DNA of 64,000 bases, taken from positions 806,001-870,000 of the forward strand of contig JBAIAA010000102.1 of the NCBI GenBank assembly GCA_037893245.1, written 5' to 3'. Source of the DNA: Crossaster papposus (Eukaryota; Echinodermata; Asteroidea; Velatida; Solasteridae). Below, one piece after another: positions 17,077 through 30,368 of the stretch. The notes beneath the pieces were generated by a model. That model was not told where the DNA came from. It made no database searches and was given only the letters and a program-made list of their open reading frames with translations. Every line of letters begins with the position of its first letter. Positions within the stretch are counted from its first letter, which is position 1. Both the position numbers and the translations under genes were made by a program.

Positions 17077-19286
17077 TGTACGTACATGTACGTATAATAA
17101 TGACGCCTTGATCAAGGCTAAAGAAAACTATGCATAGAAAGTTCAAGAAATTTAAAAATCGTATTAATCTCTATTCCACTTCTTGTGAAAGTCCAAGGTC
17201 GGCATCGAAATGGATTTAGAAATTACAAGTCGATTTGCAAGCCGGGGGGGGGGGGGGGGACTACATTTTACGTTTGCACTTTCACAAACATAGCATTCAA
17301 ATGTATTGTAACGTCGAGCGACACATCAGAGCCAACACACCCCGCTTGCGTACATTGACCGAGTCCCATATAGTCCCATATAGTACTCTTCACCCTGGCA
17401 AATTAGGCCGTTGAGCTAATTCCGGAAAGTATTTGAAGACTATAATTTAATTCTTCTAAAGATAAGATTGCGAAATTGCGAGCCTTAAAACTGCGAAAAA
17501 AAATAAAGAAAAAAAAAAACATCGGCCAGGACGAGGACTCGAACCCAGGCGATGAAACCTCGGAAACGAGGACCCTAACCACTCGGCCATTCGACTACCG
17601 GTGAACGTTGTTTCAAATCGATGGGACTTATGTTTGAAAACTGGAGTAATAGCTCCAGTATAGAATGAAGTAACATTTTCATTACTCCACCACTCCCCGC
17701 TTCTTTTAAAGTAAATCAAGAACAGGACGTACGTCTGCATTGGTGCTATGGTAAGGGGAAAATGAAGAACAAAAAGTAAAGTGGTGTTGACTAGGCAATT
17801 CAGGGGTACAGACCTATGACTGAACACGTTGACCGACTCCCATATAGGACTCGTCACCCTGGCGAATTAATCCGTTGAGCTAACTCCGGTTGGTATTTGA
17901 AGACTATTATTTAAATCTTTTAAAGATAAGATTGCGAAATTTCGCGCGTTAAAACTGCAAACAAAATAAAACATCGGCTAGGACGAGGACTCGAACCCAG
18001 GCGATTGAACCCCGCAAACGAGGAGCCTAACCACTCGGCCATTGGACTACCAGTCGACATTGTTTCAAAACGATGTGACTTATGTTTGAAAACTGGAGTA
18101 TTAGCTCCAGTATAGAGTGAAGAAAAAAAAGTTATGTGGTGTTGACCAAGCATTCAGGGGATCGAACCCGTGACTTTACTCACTGAACGACCACCCATAT
18201 AGGACTCTTTTGGGTTCTAGGATTCCCGGCCCACCACACATCCTTCCCTGTCCATGTTCATGTAACCCGTAGGCCACGCTACCGTAAAGGGAGGACTGAC
18301 GGAGCGAGGCCCTAGCTCTTGCCGCCTATGCAAGCAAACGAGCTCCGTCCCTATACTAAGGTGCGCACCTGAACTCCGCGGACAGTACCAGCCTGACGAA
18401 TTAAGCCGCTGAGCTAACTCCGGTTGGTGATTGAAGACGATCAATTAATTCTTTCATAGATAAGATTGCGAAATCGCGCGCGTTAAAACTGAGGAAAAAA
18501 TGACGTCGGGCAGAACGGGGACTCGAACCCAGGCGATGGAACCCCGCAGACGAGGAGCCTAACCAGTCGGCCATTCGACTACCAGTCAACACTGTTTGAA
18601 ATCGATGTGACTTAATAGGTTTGGAAGCTGGAGTAATAGCTCTATCCTACATCTGCTCAAAGGAAGAAGGAGAAACTGTGTTTTCAGGGTTAATGAGCCG
18701 CCCACGCATTAATTGTCCAAAAATTCGACTTATTTTATGTCGAGAGAGGGCGCGCCACACAAATAGAAGTCACAAGCAAAGCGCGGGCTCAAAGGAAACA
18801 ACACAAAATCAGACAAACGGCGCTGCCTCGCGACACTCGGGAGTAGGGTGGCAATGTATAGATTTGTCATTGGAAATTTATAAATTTAAATACAATTTTC
18901 TTGTTTGCATTGGGTAAGAATTATTCAAAACAAATATCCGGTCAACCCACCAAAAATCGAAAAGAATATGACATGTTGGTCGTCATGTTTCTGTAGTCCC
19001 TGAACACAATGAGAGTTCTAAGTATTTTAATAAGATCGTGAAAGTATCTATAGGCGTTTTAGCGCTTAGGTCTATGGGAATTGATTTGCTCCGTTTCACC
19101 CAAAGGGCTCTGTGTTAATAAACCCCGGTCACAACGTATCGTACGGAATGTTGTCGTGGTAAGGCCTGGTCACAACGAACCCACGACGCATTTGTTCCAC
19201 GGCACGACATAAAATTTGGGTAGATCGTGGGTCATCGGGGGTCGTCACAAGACAGTCCTACGAAATTTCGAGCATCGTGGCATCGA
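17077..19286. repeat. Satellite unit 4 (2,210 bp)
   Basis: Cores at 17529-17595, 17981-18047 and 18513-18579. G tract 16. It shares CACTCCCCGC, GCAAACAAAATAAAAC and CTTTCATAG with the unit at 48061, 31 kb away. Confidence 0.97.
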
Positions 19287-21497
19287 TGTACGTACATGTA
19301 CGTATAATAATGACGCCTTGATCAAGGCTAAAGAAAACTATGCATAGAAAGTTCAAGAAATTTAAAAATCGTATTAATCTCTATTCCACTTCTTGTGAAA
19401 GTCCAAGGTCGGCATCGAAATGGATTTAGAATCTACAAGTCGATTTGCAAGCCGGGGGGGGGGGGGGGGGACTACATTTTACGTTTGCACTTTCACAAAC
19501 ATAGCATTCAAATGTATTGTAACGTCGAGCGACACATCAGAGCCAACACACCCCGCTTGCGTACATTGACCGAGTCCCATATAGTCCCATATAGTACTCT
19601 TCACCCTGGCAAATTAGGCCGTTGAGCTAATTCCGGAAAGTATTTGAAGACTATAATTTAATTCTTCTAAAGATAAGATTGCGAAATTGCGAGCCTTAAA
19701 ACTGCGAAAAAAAATAAAGAAAAAAAACACCATCGGCCAGGACGAGGACTCGAACCCAGGCGATGAAACCTCGGAAACGAGGACCCTAACCACTCGGCCA
19801 TTCGACTACCGGTGAACGTTGTTTCAAATCGATGGGACTTATGTTTGAAAACTGGAGTAATAGCTCCAGTATAGAATGAAGTAACATTTTCATTACTCCA
19901 CCACCCCCCGCTTCTTTTAAAGTAAATCAAGAACAGGACGTACGTCTGCATTGGTGCTATGGTAAGGGGAAAATGAAGAACAAAAAGTAAAGTGGTGTTG
20001 ACTAGGCAATTCAGGGGTACAGACCTATGACTGAACACGTTGACCGACTCCCATATAGGACTCGTCACCCTGGCGAATTAATCCGTTGAGCTAACTCCGG
20101 TTGGTATTTGGAGACTATTATTTAAATCTTTTAAAGATAAGATTGCGAAATTTCGCGCGTTGAAACTGCAAAAAAAACAAAACATGGGCTAGGACGAGGA
20201 CTCGAACCCAGGCGATCGAACCCCGCAAACGAGGAGCCTAACCACTCGGCCATTGGACTACCAGTCGACATTGTTTCAAAACGATGTGACTTATGTTTGA
20301 AAACTGGAGTATTAGCTCCAGTATAGAGTGAAGAAAAAAAAGTTATGTGGTGTTGACCAAGCATTCAGGGGATCGAACCCGTGACTTTACTCACTGAACG
20401 ACCACCCATATAGGACTCTTTTGGGTTCTAGGATTCCCGGCCCACCACACATCCTTCCCTGTCCATGTTCATGTAACCCGTAGGCCACGCTACCGTAAAG
20501 GGAGGACTGACGGAGCGAGGCCCTAGCTCTTGCCGCCTATGCAAGCAAACGAGCTCCGTCCCTATACTAAGGTGCGCACCTGAACTCCGCGGACAGTACC
20601 AGCCTGACGAATTAAGCCGCTGAGCTAACTCCGGTTGGTGATTGAAGACGATCAATTAATTCTTTTATAGATAAGATTGCGAAATCGCGCGCGTTAAAAC
20701 TGAGAAAAAAATGACGTCGGGCAGAACGGGGACTCGAACCCAGGCGATGGAACCCCGCAGACGAGGAGCCTAACCAGTCGGCCATTCGACTACCAGTCAA
20801 CACTGTTTGAAATCGATGTGACTTAATAGGTTTGGAAGCTGGAGTAATAGCTCTATCCTACATCTGCTCAAAGGAAGAAGGAGAAACTGTGTTTTCAGGG
20901 TTAATGAGCCGCCCACGCATTAATTGTCCAAAAATTCGACTTATTTTATGTCGAGAGAGGGCGCGCCACACAAATAGAAGTCACAAGCAAAGCGCGGGCT
21001 CAAAGGAAACAACACAAAATCAGACAAACGGCGCTGCCTCGCGACACTCGGGAGTAGGGTGGCAATGTATAGATTTGTCATTGGAAATTTATAAATTTAA
21101 ATACAATTTTCTTGTTTGCATTGGGTAAGAATTATTCAAAACAAATATCCGGTCAACCCACCAAAAATCGAAAAGAATATGACATGTTGGTCGTCATGTT
21201 TCTGTAGTCCCTGAACACAATGAGAGTTCTAAGTATTTTAATAAGATCGTGAAAGTATCTATAGGCGTTTTAGCGCTTAGGTCTATGGGAATTGATTTGC
21301 TCCGTTTCACCCAAAGGGCTCTGTGTTAATAAACCCCGGTCACAACGTATCGTACGGAATGTTGTCGTGGTAAGGCCTGGTCACAACGAACCCACGACGC
21401 ATTTGTTCCACGGCACGACATAAAATTTGGGTAGATCGTGGGTCATCGGGGGTCGTCACAAGACAGTCCTACGAAATTTCGAGCATCGTGGCATCGA
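19287..21497. repeat. Satellite unit 5 (2,211 bp)
   Basis: Cores at 19740-19806, 20192-20258 and 20724-20790. G tract 17. GAATCTACAAG variant; its tail has TTTATAAATTT and AACAAATATCCGG, as does the preceding unit. Confidence 0.97.
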
Positions 21498-23711
21498 TGT
21501 ACGTACATGTACGTATAATAATGACGCCTTGATCAAGGCTAAAGAAAACTATGCATAGAAAGTTCAAGAAATTTAAAAATCGTATTAATCTCTATTCCAC
21601 TTCTTGTGAAAGTCCAAGGTCGGCATCGAAATGGATTTAGAATCTACAAGTCGATTTGCAAGCCGGGGGGGGGGGGGGGGGGGGACTACATTTTACGTTT
21701 GCACTTTCACAAACATAGCATTCAAATGTATTGTAACGTCGAGCGACACATCAGAGCCAACACACCCCGCTTGCGTACATTGACCGAGTCCCATATAGTC
21801 CCATATAGTACTCTTCACCCTGGCAAATTAGGCCGTTGAGCTAATTCCGGAAAGTATTTGAAGACTATAATTTAATTCTTCTAAAGATAAGATTGCGAAA
21901 TTGCGAGCCTTAAAACTGCGAAAAAAAATAAAGAAAAAAAAAACCATCGGCCAGGACGAGGACTCGAACCCAGGCGATGAAACCTCGGAAACGAGGACCC
22001 TAACCACTCGGCCATTCGACTACCGGTGAACGTTGTTTCAAATCGATGGGACTTATGTTTGAAAACTGGAGTAATAGCTCCAGTATAGAATGAAGTAACA
22101 TTTTCATTACTCCACCACCCCCCGCTTCTTTTAAAGTAAATCAAGAACAGGACGTACGTCTGCATTGGTGCTATGGTAAGGGGAAAATGAAGAACAAAAA
22201 GTAAAGTGGTGTTGACTAGGCAATTCAGGGGTACAGACCTATGACTGAACACGTTGACCGACTCCCATATAGGACTCGTCACCCTGGCGAATTAATCCGT
22301 TGAGCTAACTCCGGTTGGTATTTGGAGACTATTATTTAAATCTTTTAAAGATAAGATTGCGAAATTTCGCGCGTTGAAACTGCAAAAAAAAAAAAACATG
22401 GGCTAGGACGAGGACTCGAACCCAGGCGATCGAACCCCGCAAACGAGGAGCCTAACCACTCGGCCATTGGACTACCAGTCGACATTGTTTCAAAACGATG
22501 TGACTTATGTTTGAAAACTGGAGTATTAGCTCCAGTATAGAGTGAAGAAAAAAAAGTTATGTGGTGTTGACCAAGCATTCAGGGGATCGAACCCGTGACT
22601 TTACTCACTGAACGACCACCCATATAGGACTCTTTTGGGTTCTAGGATTCCCGGCCCACCACACATCCTTCCCTGTCCATGTTCATGTAACCCGTAGGCC
22701 ACGCTACCGTAAAGGGAGGACTGACGGAGCGAGGCCCTAGCTCTTGCCGCCTATGCAAGCAAACGAGCTCCGTCCCTATACTAAGGTGCGCACCTGAACT
22801 CCGCGGACAGTACCAGCCTGACGAATTAAGCCGCTGAGCTAACTCCGGTTGGTGATTGAAGACGATCAATTAATTCTTTTATAGATAAGATTGCGAAATC
22901 GCGCGCGTTAAAACTGAGAAAAAAATGACGTCGGGCAGAACGGGGACTCGAACCCAGGCGATGGAACCCCGCAGACGAGGAGCCTAACCAGTCGGCCATT
23001 CGACTACCAGTCAACACTGTTTGAAATCGATGTGACTTAATAGGTTTGGAAGCTGGAGTAATAGCTCTATCCTACATCTGCTCAAAGGAAGAAGGAGAAA
23101 CTGTGTTTTCAGGGTTAATGAGCCGCCCACGCATTAATTGTCCAAAAATTCGACTTATTTTATGTCGAGAGAGGGCGCGCCACACAAATAGAAGTCACAA
23201 GCAAAGCGCGGGCTCAAAGGAAACAACACAAAATCAGACAAACGGCGCTGCCTCGCGACACTCGGGAGTAGGGTGGCAATGTATAGATTTGTCATTGGAA
23301 ATTTAGAAATTTAAATACAATTTTCTTGTTTGCATTGGGTAAGAATTATTCAAAAAAAATCACCGGTCAACCCACCAAAAATCGAAAAGAATATGACATG
23401 CTGGTCGTCATGTTTCTGTAGTCCCTGAACACAATGAGAGTTCTAAGTATTTTAATAAGATCGTGAAAGTATCTATAGGCGTTTTAGCGCTTAGGTCTAT
23501 GGGAATTGATTTGCTCCGTTTCACCCAAAGGGCTCTGTGTTAATAAACCCCGGTCACAACGTATCGTACGGAATGTTGTCGTGGTAAGGCCTGGTCACAA
23601 CGAACCCACGACGCATTTGTTCCACGGCACGACATAAAATTTGGGTAGATCGTGGGTCATCGGGGGTCGTCACAAGACAGTCCTACGAAATTTCGAGCAT
23701 CGTGGCATTGA
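21498..23711. repeat. Satellite unit 6 (2,214 bp)
   Basis: Cores at 21954-22020, 22406-22472 and 22938-23004. G tract 20. GAATCTACAAG variant at the start; the tail is of the common TTTAGAAATTT type. Confidence 0.97.
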
Positions 23712-25933
23712 TGTACGTACATGTACGTATAATAATGACGCCTTGATCAAGGCTAAAGAAAACTATGCATAGAAAGTTCAAGAAATTTAAAAATCGTATT
23801 AATCTCTATTCCACTTCTTGTGAAAGTCCAAGGTCGGCATCGAAATGGATTTAGAAATTACAAGTCGATTTGCAAGCCGGGGTGGGGGGGGGGGGGGGGG
23901 GGGGGGACTACATTTTACGTTTGCACTTTCACAAACATAGCATTCAAATGTATTGTAACGTCGAGCGACACATCAGAGCCAACACACTCCGCTTGCGTAC
24001 ATTGACCGAGTCCCATATAGTCCCATATAGTACTCTTCACCCTGGCAAATTAGGCCGTTGAGCTAATTCCGGAAAGTATTTGAAGACTATAATTTAATTC
24101 TTCTAAAGATAAGATTGCGAAATTGCGAGCCTTAAAACTGCGAAAAAAACAAAAAACAAAACAAAACATCGGCCAGGACGAGGACTCGAACCCAGGCGAT
24201 GAAACCTCGGAAACGAGGACCCTAACCACTCGGCCATTCGACTACCGGTGAACGTTGTTTCAAATCGATGGGACTTATGTTTGAAAACTGGAGTAATAGC
24301 TCCAGTATAGAATGAAGTAACATTTTCATTACTCCACCACCCCCCGCTTCTTTTAAAGTAAATCAAGAACAGGACGTACGTCTGCATTGGTGCTATGGTA
24401 AGGGGAAAATGAAGAACAAAAAGTAAAGTGGTGTTGACTAGGCAATTCAGGGGTACAGACCTATGACTGAACACGTTGACCGACTCCCATATAGGACTCG
24501 TCACCCTGGCGAATTAATCCGTTGAGCTAACTCCGGTTGGTATTTGGAGACTATTATTTAAATCTTTTAAAGATAAGATTGCGAAATTTCGCGCGTTGAA
24601 ACTGCAAAAAAAAAAAAACATGGGCTAGGACGAGGACTCGAACCCAGGCGATCGAACCCCGCAAACGAGGAGCCTAACCACTCGGCCATTGGACTACCAG
24701 TCGACATTGTTTCAAAACGATGTGACTTATGTTTGAAAACTGGAGTATTAGCTCCAGTATAGAGTGAAGAAAAAAAAGTTATGTGGTGTTGACCAAGCAT
24801 TCAGGGGATCGAACCCGTGACTTTACTCACTGAACGACCACCCATATAGGACTCTTTTGGGTTCTAGGATTCCCGGCCCACCACACATCCTTCCCTGTCC
24901 ATGTTCATGTAACCCGTAGGCCACGCTACCGTAAAGGGAGGACTGACGGAGCGAGGCCCTAGCTTTTGCCGCCTATGCAAGCAAACGAGCTCCGTCCCTA
25001 TACTAAGGTGCGCACCTGAACTCCGCGGACAGTACCAGCCTGACGAATTAAGCCGCTGAGCTAACTCCGGTTGGTGATTGAAGACGATCAATTAATTCTT
25101 TTATAGATAAGATTGCGAAATCGCGCGCGTTAAAACTGAGGAAAAAATGACGTCGGGCAGAACGGGGACTCGAACCCAGGCCATGGAACCCCGCAGACGA
25201 GGAGCCTAACCAGTCGGCCATTCGACTACCAGTCAACACTGTTTGAAATCGATGTGACTTAATAGGTTTGGAAGCTGGAGTAATAGCTCTATCCTACATC
25301 TGCTCAAAGGAAGAAGGAGAAACTGTGTTTTCAGGGTTAATGAGCCGCCCACGCATTAATTGTCCAAAAATTCGACTTATTTTATGTCGAGAGAGGGCGC
25401 GCCACACAAATAGAAGTCACAAGCAAAGCGCGGGCTCAAAGGAAACAACACAAAATCAGACAAACGGCGCTGCCTCGCGACACTCGGGAGTAGGGTGGCA
25501 ATGTATAGATTTGTCATTGGAAATTTAGAAATTTAAATACAATTTTCTTGTTTGCATTGGGTAAGAATTATTCAAAAAAAATCACCGGTCAACCCACCAA
25601 AAATCGAAAAGAATATGACATGCTGGTCGTCATGTTTCTGTAGTCCCTGAACACAATGAGAGTTCTAAGTATTTTAATAAGATCGTGAAAGTATCTATAG
25701 GCGTTTTAGCGCTTAGGTCTATGGGAATTGATTTGCTCCGTTTCACCCAAAGGGCTCTGTGTTAATAAACCCCGGTCACAACGTATCGTACGGAATGTTG
25801 TCGTGGTAAGGCCTGGTCACAACGAACCCACGACGCATTTGTTCCACGGCACGACATAAAATTTGGGTAGATCGTGGGTCATCGGGGGTCGTCACAAGAC
25901 AGTCCTACGAAATTTCGAGCATCGTGGCATCGA
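23712..25933. repeat. Satellite unit 7 (2,222 bp)
   Basis: Cores at 24176-24242, 24628-24694 and 25160-25226. The G tract is interrupted (4 G, T, 23 G). The border word is CATTGATG rather than CATCGATG, core C has CAGGCCATGG, and AGCTTTTGCC weakens one arm of the three-way-junction fold to a G-T pair. Confidence 0.97.
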
Positions 25934-28146
25934 TGTACGTACATGTACGTATAATAATGACGCCTTGATCAAGGCTAAAGAAAACTATGCATAGAAAGTT
26001 CAAGAAATTTAAAAATCGTATTAATCTCTATTCCACTTCTTGTGAAAGTCCAAGGTCGGCATCGAAATGGATTTAGAAATTACAAGTCGATTTGCAAGCC
26101 GGGGGGGGGGGGGGGGGGGACTACATTTTACGTTTGCACTTTCACAAACATAGCATTCAAATGTATTGTAACGTCGAGCGACACATCAGAGCCAACACAC
26201 TCCGCTTGCGTACATTGACCGAGTCCCATATAGTCCCATATAGTACTCTTCACCCTGGCAAATTAGGCCGTTGAGCTAATTCCGGAAAGTATTTGAAGAC
26301 TATAATTTAATTCTTCTAAAGATAAGATTGCGAAATTGCGAGCCTTAAAACTGCGAAAAAAAATAAAGAAAAAAAAAAACATCGGCCAGGACGAGGACTC
26401 GAACCCAGGCGATGAAACCTCGGAAACGAGGACCCTAACCACTCGGCCATTCGACTACCGGTGAACGTTGTTTCAAATCGATGGGACTTATGTTTGAAAA
26501 CTGGAGTAATAGCTCCAGTATAGAATGAAGTAACATTTTCATTACTCCACCACCCCCCGCTTCTTTTAAAGTAAATCAAGAACAGGACGTACGTCTGCAT
26601 TGGTGCTATGGTAAGGGGAAAATGAAGAACAAAAAGTAAAGTGGTGTTGACTAGGCAATTCAGGGGTACAGACCTATGACTGAACACGTTGACCGACTCC
26701 CATATAGGACTCGTCACCCTGGCGAATTAATCCGTTGAGCTAACTCCGGTTGGTATTTGAAGACTATTATTTAAATCTTTTAAAGATAAGATTGCGAAAT
26801 TTCGCGCGTTAAAACTGCAAAAAAAATAAAACATCGGCTAGGACGAGGACTCGAACCCAGGCGATTGAACCCCGCAAACGAGGAGCCTAACCACTCGGCC
26901 ATTGGACTACCAGTCGACATTGTTTCAAAACGATGTGACTTATGTTTGAAAACTGGAGTATTAGCTCCAGTATAGAGTGAAGAAAAAAAAGTTATGTGGT
27001 GTTGACCAAGCATTCAGTGGATCGAACCCGTGACTTTACTCACTGAACGACCACCCATATAGGACTCTTTTGGGTTCTAGGATTCCCGGCCCACCACACA
27101 TCCTTCCCTGTCCATGTTCATGTAACCCGTAGGCCACGCTACCGTAAAGGGAGGACTGACGGAGCGAGGCCCTAGCTCTTGCCGCCTATGCAAGCAAACG
27201 AGCTCCGTCCCTATACTAAGGTGCGCACCTGAACTCCGCGGACAGTACCAGCCTGACGAATTAAGCCGCTGAGCTAACTCCGGTTGGTGATTGAAGACGA
27301 TCAATTAATTCTTTTATAGATAAGATTGCGAAATCGCGCGCGTTAAAACTGAGGAAAAAATGACGTCGGGCAGAACGGGGACTCGAACCCAGGCGATGGA
27401 ACCCCGCAGACGAGGAGCCTAACCAGTCGGCCATTCGACTACCAGTCAACACTGTTTGAAATCGATGTGACTTAATAGGTTTGGAAGCTGGAGTAATAGC
27501 TCTATCCTACATCTGCTCAAAGGAAGAAGGAGAAACTGTGTTTTCAGGGTTAATGAGCCGCCCACGCATTAATTGTCCAAAAATTCGACTTATTTTATGT
27601 CGAGAGAGGGCGCGCCACACAAATAGAAGTCACAAGCAAAGCGCGGGCTCAAAGGAAACAACACAAAATCAGACAAACGGCGCTGCCTCGCGACACTCGG
27701 GAGTAGGGTGGCAATGTATAGATTTGTCATTGGAAATTTAGAAATTTAAATACAATTTTCTTGTTTGCATTGGGTAAGAATTATTCAAAAAAAATCACCG
27801 GTCAACCCACCAAAAATCGAAAAGAATATGACATGTTGGTCGTCATGTTTCTGTAGTCCCTGAACACAATGAGAGTTCTAAGTATTTTAATAAGATCGTG
27901 AAAGTATCTATAGGCGTTTTAGCGCTTAGGTCTATGGGAATTGATTTGCTCCGTTTCACCCAAAGGGCTCTGTGTTAATAAACCCCGGTCACAACGTATC
28001 GTACGGAATGTTGTCGTGGTAAGGCCTGGTCACAACGAACCCACGACGCATTTGTTCCACGGCACGACATAAAATTTGGGTAGATCGTGGGTCATCGGGG
28101 GTCGTCACAAGACAGTCCTACGAAATTTCGAGCATCGTGGCATCGA
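25934..28146. repeat. Satellite unit 8 (2,213 bp)
   Basis: Cores at 26389-26455, 26841-26907 and 27373-27439. G tract 19. The isolated B box is flanked by CAGTGGATCG instead of CAGGGGATCG. Confidence 0.97.
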
Positions 28147-30368
28147 TGTACGTACATGTACGTATAATAATGACGCCTTGATCAAGGCTAAAGAAAACTA
28201 TGCATAGAAAGTTCAAGAAATTTAAAAATCGTATTAATCTCTATTCCACTTCTTGTGAAAGTCCAAGGTCGGCATCGAAATGGATTTAGAAATTACAAGT
28301 CGATTTGCAAGCCGGGGGGGGGGGGGGGGGGGGGGGGGGGACTACATTTTACGTTTGCACTTTCACAAACATAGCATTCAAATGTATTGTAACGTCGAGC
28401 GACACATCAGAGCCAACACACCCCGCTTGCGTACATTGACCGAGTCCCATATAGTCCCATAATATAGTACTCTTCACCCTGGCAAATTAGGCCGTTGAGC
28501 TAACTCCGGAAAGTATTTGAAGACTATAATTTAATTCTTCTAAAGATAAGATTGCGAAATTGCGAGCCTTAAAACTGCGAAAAAAAAAAAAAAAAAAAAA
28601 CATCGGCCAAGACGAGGACTCGAACCCAGGCGATGAAACCTCGGAAACGAGGACCCTAACCACTCGGCCATTCGACTACCGGTGAACGTTGTTTCAAATC
28701 GATGGGACTTATGTTTGAAAACTGGAGTAATAGCTCCAGTATAGAATGAAGTAACATTTTCATTACTCCACCACCCCCCGCTTCTTTTAAAGTAAATCAA
28801 GAACAGGACGTACGTCTGCATTGGTGCTATGGTAAGGGGAAAATGAAGAACAAAAAGTAAAGTGGTGTTGACTAGGCAATTCAGGGGTACAGACCTATGA
28901 CTGAACACGTTGACCGACTCCCATATAGGACTCGTCACCCTGGCGAATTAATCCGTTGAGCTAACTCCGGTTGGTATTTGAAGACTATTATTTAAATCTT
29001 TTAAAGATAAGATTGCGAAATTTCGCGCGTTAAAACTGCAAAAAAAAAAAAAACATCGGCTAGGACGAGGACTCGAACCCAGGCGATCGAACCCCGCAAA
29101 CGAGGAGCCTAACCACTCGGCCATTGGACTACCAGTCGACATTGTTTCAAAACGATGTGACTTATGTTTGAAAACTGGAGTATTAGCTCCAGTATAGAGT
29201 GAAGAAAAAAAAGTTATGTGGTGTTGACTAAGCATTCAGGGGATCGAACCCGTGACTTTACTAACTGAACGACCACCCATATAGGACTCTTTTGGGTTCT
29301 AGGATTCCCGGGCCACCACACATCCTTCCCTGTCCATGTTCATGTAACCCGTAGGCCACGCTACCGTAAAGGGAGGACTGACGGAGCGAGGCCCTAGCTC
29401 TTGCCGCCTATGCAAGCAAACGAGCTCCGTCCCTATACTAAGGTGCGCACCTGAACTCCGCGGACAGTACCAGCCTGACGAATTAAGCCGCTGAGCTAAC
29501 TCCGGTTGGTGATTAAAGACGATCAATTAATTCTTTTATAGATAAGATTGCGAAATCGCGCGCGTTAAAACTGAGGAAAAAATGACGTCGGGCAGAACGG
29601 GGACTCGAACCCAGGCGATGGAACCCCGCAGACGAGGAGCCTAACCAGTCGGCCATTCGACTACCAGTCAACACTGTTAGAAATCGATGTGACTTAATAT
29701 GTTTGGAAGCTGGAGTAATAGCTCTATCCTACATCTGCTCAAGGGAAGAAGGAGAAACTGTGTTTTCAGGGTTAATGAGCCGCCCACGCATTAATTGTCC
29801 AAAAATTCGACTTATTTTATGTCGAGAGAGGGCGCGCCACACAAATAGAAGTCACAAGCAAAGCGCGGGCTCAAAGGAAACAACACAAAATCAGACAAAC
29901 GGCGCTGCCTCGCGACACTCGGGAGTAGGGTGGCAATGTATAGATTTGTCATTGGAAATTTAGAAATTTAAATACAATTTTCTTGTTTGCATTGGGTAAG
30001 AATTATTCAAAAAAAATCACCGGTCAACCCACCAAAAATCGAAAAGAATATGACATGCTGGTCGTCATGTTTCTGTAGTCCCTGAACACAATGAGAGTTC
30101 TAAGTATTTTAATAAGATCGGGAAAGTATCTATAGGCGTTTTAGCGCTTAGGTCTATGGGAATTGATTTGCTCCGTTTCACCTAAAGGGCTCTGTGTTAA
30201 TAAACCCCGGTCACAACGTATCGTACGGAATGTTGTCGTGGTAAGGCCTGGTCACAACGAACCCACGACGCATTTGTTCCACGGCACGACATAAAATTTG
30301 GGTAGATCGTGGGTCATCGGGGGTCGTCACAAGACAGTCCTACGAAATTTCGAGCATCGTGGCATCGA
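28147..30368. repeat. Satellite unit 9 (2,222 bp)
   Basis: Cores at 28610-28676 (first base A: CCAAGACG), 29063-29129 and 29595-29661. G tract 27. Has CCCATAATATAG, and is the first of six successive units with CTCAAGGGAAG and AATATGTTTGG next to module C. Confidence 0.97.
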